64,000 nt of DNA, from assembly GCA_015179025.1 (NCBI GenBank), contig WHUX01000013.1, positions 124,001 through 188,000 of the forward strand, given 5' to 3'. Position 1 is the stretch's first letter; every line of letters begins with the position of its first letter. The stretch is from Terfezia claveryi. Its lineage: Eukaryota; Ascomycota; Pezizomycetes; Pezizales; Pezizaceae. The notes below the pieces were generated by a model that searched no databases, was not told the DNA's origin, and worked only from the letters and a program-made list of their open reading frames with translations. A program made the position numbers and the translations under genes. Shown one piece after another: positions 60,896 to 64,000 of the stretch.

Positions 60896-62156
60896 CTACT
60901 TCCTCCCAACCATAGCCTTTCTCTTAGCAGCTTTTTCCGCTGCAAGCCTCTTCTCAAGCCTCTCTTGCTCGATATCTTCCAATCTGGCGCGTTTTGCGCT
61001 GATTTCTTCCTCCTCGAGGATGTCGATACCAGTAGCTTCCATGTCGGAATCAGAGTCAGAGTCTTCTCTATAGACATAACTAAATTCAATTCGAAGAATG
61101 TCAGTACAGACGCAACAATGTTATGCAGAGCAAGTCGGAATTGAGAACGAACCGTTTCCCAGCAGATGCAGATGGCTTAGGCCTATCATAAATTGAGGCC
61201 CTAGCTGCTCTAGGAGGACCATCCTCCCTCGAACCACGTCTTGATAGAGGGCTCCTATCTCTCTCTCTAATAGTAGCAGTTGTTTTGACCTTTGAATCAA
61301 CTGTCGCAGGCTTTGATTTCGATGAAGATGCTGCTCCAGCAACAGGGGTAGTTGACTTTCGGTCTGGAGCAGTCGATGCGCCTTTCTTTGACGGTCCAGC
61401 AGGAGCATCCACGACAGGCTTCTTTGCCAATGGCCCCTTATCAACCACCTTCGCCCCTGCCTTTTCTCCACTAGAAGTAGTAGTAGGACTTTTGCTATTA
61501 CGCCCAGCGGCACTACTGGTCTTCGCAGCTCGTTCCTTTTCCAACAGCTTTTGCCATTTCTTCTTCATGGGCTCGACTGGTACCTTGGGCTTGTTGACAA
61601 TCGCTCCTGCTGGGACTTTTGGCTGCGTCTTAGCCCTTTGTAATAGCTCCATATATGATCCCTTCTTTGGAGCTTTTACTGGTTCGGCGGGGGCGGCAGT
61701 TGCTGGCTTGGATGCTGAACTGAACTTTCCAGTCTCCTGAGTCTTAGCTGGTTTGGAAATATCCTCCTCAGCCTTTCGTTTTAACCCATTTGTGTTATTG
61801 ACCGCTGATGCTCCATCTGGCTTTGCATCAACTGGCGGGCTGGTCGATTGTTTCGATGCTGTTGCTGATTTTGTTGCTGGATATGCTGGAGGCTTCGAGG
61901 CTGCACCTGAGAATATATATTAGCGGTTTGTTCCACGCATAATCACTCGGTGCTGCCTACTGGTGGCAGGTTTCGGTACAGCTCGGCTTGGTACTGCTGG
62001 GGCAATTGCCCTGTTGGTCATCCGAGACATGAAGGAGCTGTATGGGGTGTCCTATGTTCGGGTATCGACGTAAGCGTACCATCCCGCCCACGCTACTTTG
62101 AAACACTGGGAGTGATAATTTACCACAAGCTGAGAGTCGGCGCTGTTGAAAACCAT
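60896..62156 (-). CDS. SPT2: SPT2-like chromatin protein
   Basis: Spt2 is a histone H3/H4 chaperone that acts behind elongating RNA polymerase II. Exons 62156-62124, 62051-61961, 61906-61153 and 61079-60896 give 353 residues. Most of the chain is disordered and rich in Lys, Ala, Ser and Pro. The C-terminal exon has the SPT2 signature: YREDSDSDSDMEATGIDILEEEE, then ISAKRARLEDIEQERLEKRLAAEKAAKRK. The donor before it is the weak GTTCGT, but the phases agree. Exon 1 is only 33 nt (MVFNSADSQLV) and is the least certain part. In place of exon 1, translation could begin at an ATG inside exon 2. Confidence 0.8.
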
Positions 62157-63326
62157 GTTTAAGGATGAGATTAATTCAAACACCTAATTTTTTAGGTTTT
62201 TTTTTTTTTTTTTTTTTTTTTTGATTTTGTAGCGTAATGAGGCTGTTGTCGGTTGTCTCGTTGTCTCGGAGAACAAAGGAGCGCGACTTTTTGTGACAGA
62301 AAGGACCGTGAGTCGTACAGAATATTGACTTCGAAGGAAGTACGGAGGTATGAAATAGTAGCCGGGCCTTTGAGAAGTGTCTGAATGAGCCTGTGAAAAA
62401 CGGGGGTAGGTAGATAGGTAATAGAATGGGCTTTCTGGTTGCAATCTGCTGATGGCGGCGGCGGCAGTAGGCTGACAAGTCGGTGCGTTGGGCAGAAGTG
62501 GAGCAGGGTGCCGATCGCTCAAGTCACAAAAGAGAAAGTTGAAACTAATTCGCGCGTCGGCAGGTTGAGTATAGTAGGAGCTCTGCGGGATGAAGAAAAC
62601 TGCAAAGTAATGTCGAGAGTGAATGCGGGGACCTAAACGTTGTGAATGGCTGATATGTATCTGAATGGGAGCCCGTTTGAATGAGTGGGCCGATAGCGCT
62701 GAAGCGTTGCTGCTGGTGATGCAGGTCCTGGGCCTCAGCTCCAAAGAAAAGTGTCTGGCGTGAAGGGTTGATTGAGAGCAGCCTGAGGTAGCAGAAGGGC
62801 AGCTGAATTGCGATTCAGATAGACCTTCTGGGTGTTGAACACGTAGAATTGCGTGAGGCCGTGAGAGTTGCAGCCGGCTGAACTAAGTTTGTAATTGTCT
62901 GCAAATTATGTCAGCCGAGCCAGGGCCCGGCTGACATAACTGTAGCAGCATCTGGCCTTGGCGCTGTTGCTGCCAAGAACCCTCCGATGTGGGGCTATCC
63001 GAAAAGTTGGGTAGCCCTAGTCCCGTGCCTTGAGCCCTATTGAGCCGCGCCCCCCGCCGCAACGGATTTGTGCGCGCATGCAAGTCACAAGTTCGGGCTT
63101 GTTCCGTGTTTACGACCGCCTGCAAGATCAGGACCAGACGATACTCAAACTCTCAACACCCCAACCATCACGACTTCGAGCAAAGAAGAGCTTTCTCCGG
63201 ACTTACGGTTAAATTTGATTGCCTCTCTTGTTCCTAACAACACAACTCGTCAGTTTACCGGCCAGTAGCTATCCGCTTTTTCCAGCACTCAGCAGCTAAC
63301 ATACCCCCCGACACAGATATATCAAA
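62157..63326. other. SPT2/RPP2 divergent spacer
   Basis: This 1.17-kb divergent promoter region carries a T26 tract (62197-62222) about 40 bp upstream of the SPT2 start and a 34-bp palindrome at 62906-62939. No gene is supported. Confidence 0.5.
62906..62939. repeat. 34-bp near-perfect palindrome
   Basis: TTATGTCAGCCGAGCC (62906-62921) is mirrored by GGCCCGGCTGACATAA (62924-62939), with one mismatch and a 2-base centre. It lies about 390 bp upstream of the P2 start codon. Confidence 0.9.
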
Positions 63327-63791
63327 ATGAAGCACCTTGCAGCCTACCTTCTCCTTAACATCGGCGGTAACACCTCCCCTTCCGCAGAGGACATCAAAGC
63401 TGTCCTCGACTCCGTCGGTTGTGAGGCCGACGACGACCGTGTTGCGACCCTCCTCAAGGAACTGCACGGCAAGGACATTAACGAGGTACGCCCCCCACAC
63501 AGACATAGCCAGCTGTAAATTTACTGACAGTTGTATCTACAATAGTTGATTGCTGAGGGATCTGCCAAGCTCGCCTCCGTCCCATCTGGTGGTGCCGGTG
63601 GTGCTGCTGCCCCAGCCGCTGGCGCTAGCGCAGGCGCTGCTGCTGCTGCCGCCCCAGCTGCTGAGGAGAAGGAAGAAGAGAAGGAGGTACGTCTATTCAT
63701 ACCCCACATAATATCATATCCTCTATGTCCCGTACTAATTGCGTTTGTCTAGGAGTCCGACGAAGACATGGGTTTCGGTCTTTTCGACTAA
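63327..63791 (+). CDS. RPP2: 60S acidic ribosomal protein P2
   Basis: P2 pairs with P1 on P0 to form the ribosomal stalk that recruits GTPase factors. Exons 63327-63485, 63546-63686 and 63753-63791 give 112 residues. The N-terminal dimerisation domain is [20 protein letters not shown] through [21 protein letters not shown]. An Ala/Gly/Pro hinge and a Glu/Lys stretch lead to the universal end [11 protein letters not shown], which contacts elongation factors; its Ser is the casein kinase 2 site. Conserved MKHLAAYLL distinguishes P2 from P1. The third exon of 39 nt carries just the functional tail. Confidence 0.97.
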
Positions 63792-64000
63792 GCGTCTCTT
63801 ATCTCTATTGGGTTGGGTTCGGTCTGGCGTCAAAAAAAAAACTGTATATGGGGGATCAATGGATTTGTCACGAGATGGGCTACGACCCTTTGTATGTCTA
63901 GCCACTTCGCTGTAATGAATGTTGCATGACGATCTTCTCAAGATACTCAACTCTGTCTCTTGTTCAACTGTAATTTTTGTATCCTTCTCAGTGATTGATC
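63792..64000. other. Right-edge flank of RPP2
   Basis: This is the RPP2 3' untranslated region and the beginning of the next spacer, with an A10 run near 63832. Confidence 0.5.

Overview
The window is ordinary nuclear DNA of a filamentous ascomycete fungus. Every gene I recognise is a eukaryotic housekeeping or membrane-traffic gene in fungal form, and almost all are split by short GT-AG introns (43 to about 180 nt), often with TACTAAC/CTAAC-like branch sites. The high intron number (10 exons in ATP1, 7 in STT3, 7 in MPO1), very short exons, single copies and 0.3 to 2.9 kb spacers suggest Pezizomycotina, possibly an early-diverging, intron-rich group such as Pezizomycetes; that placement is inference.

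Twenty-three protein genes are supported. Left third (1-24.5 kb): RPB7 (-), an Mpo1/DUF962 protein, ATP synthase alpha, vacuolar dipeptidyl aminopeptidase B, NAD(P)H-hydrate dehydratase, an unrecognised protein (-), SLA1 and the mitochondrial phosphatase PTC7. Middle (25-46 kb): YOS9 (-), IRE1 (-), NOP12 (-), a Dep1/Sds3-family Rpd3L subunit, STT3 (-), CSN8 and ATP synthase subunit e (-). Right third (46-64 kb): dynein intermediate chain, cystathionine gamma-lyase, PRP4, a NUFIP1-domain CCCH protein, a MYND/SET protein (-), JAC1 (-), SPT2 (-) and ribosomal protein P2.

There are no operons. Some jobs are linked: YOS9 and IRE1 are neighbours, with STT3 9 kb further on, so three ER protein-folding genes lie within 18 kb. 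Divergent pairs STT3/CSN8 and ATP synthase e/dynein IC share short promoter regions.

I found no defence system, CRISPR, secondary-metabolite cluster, rRNA, tRNA or intact transposon. The most unexplained signals are a dispersed 10-mer, TTGAGGGTAA, found seven times and never in a secure coding exon; a 434-bp foldback element flanked by TA; a 24-nt microexon in STT3; and four apparent one-base deletions in DAP2, SLA1 and YOS9, three of them at C/G homopolymers, which look like assembly errors.
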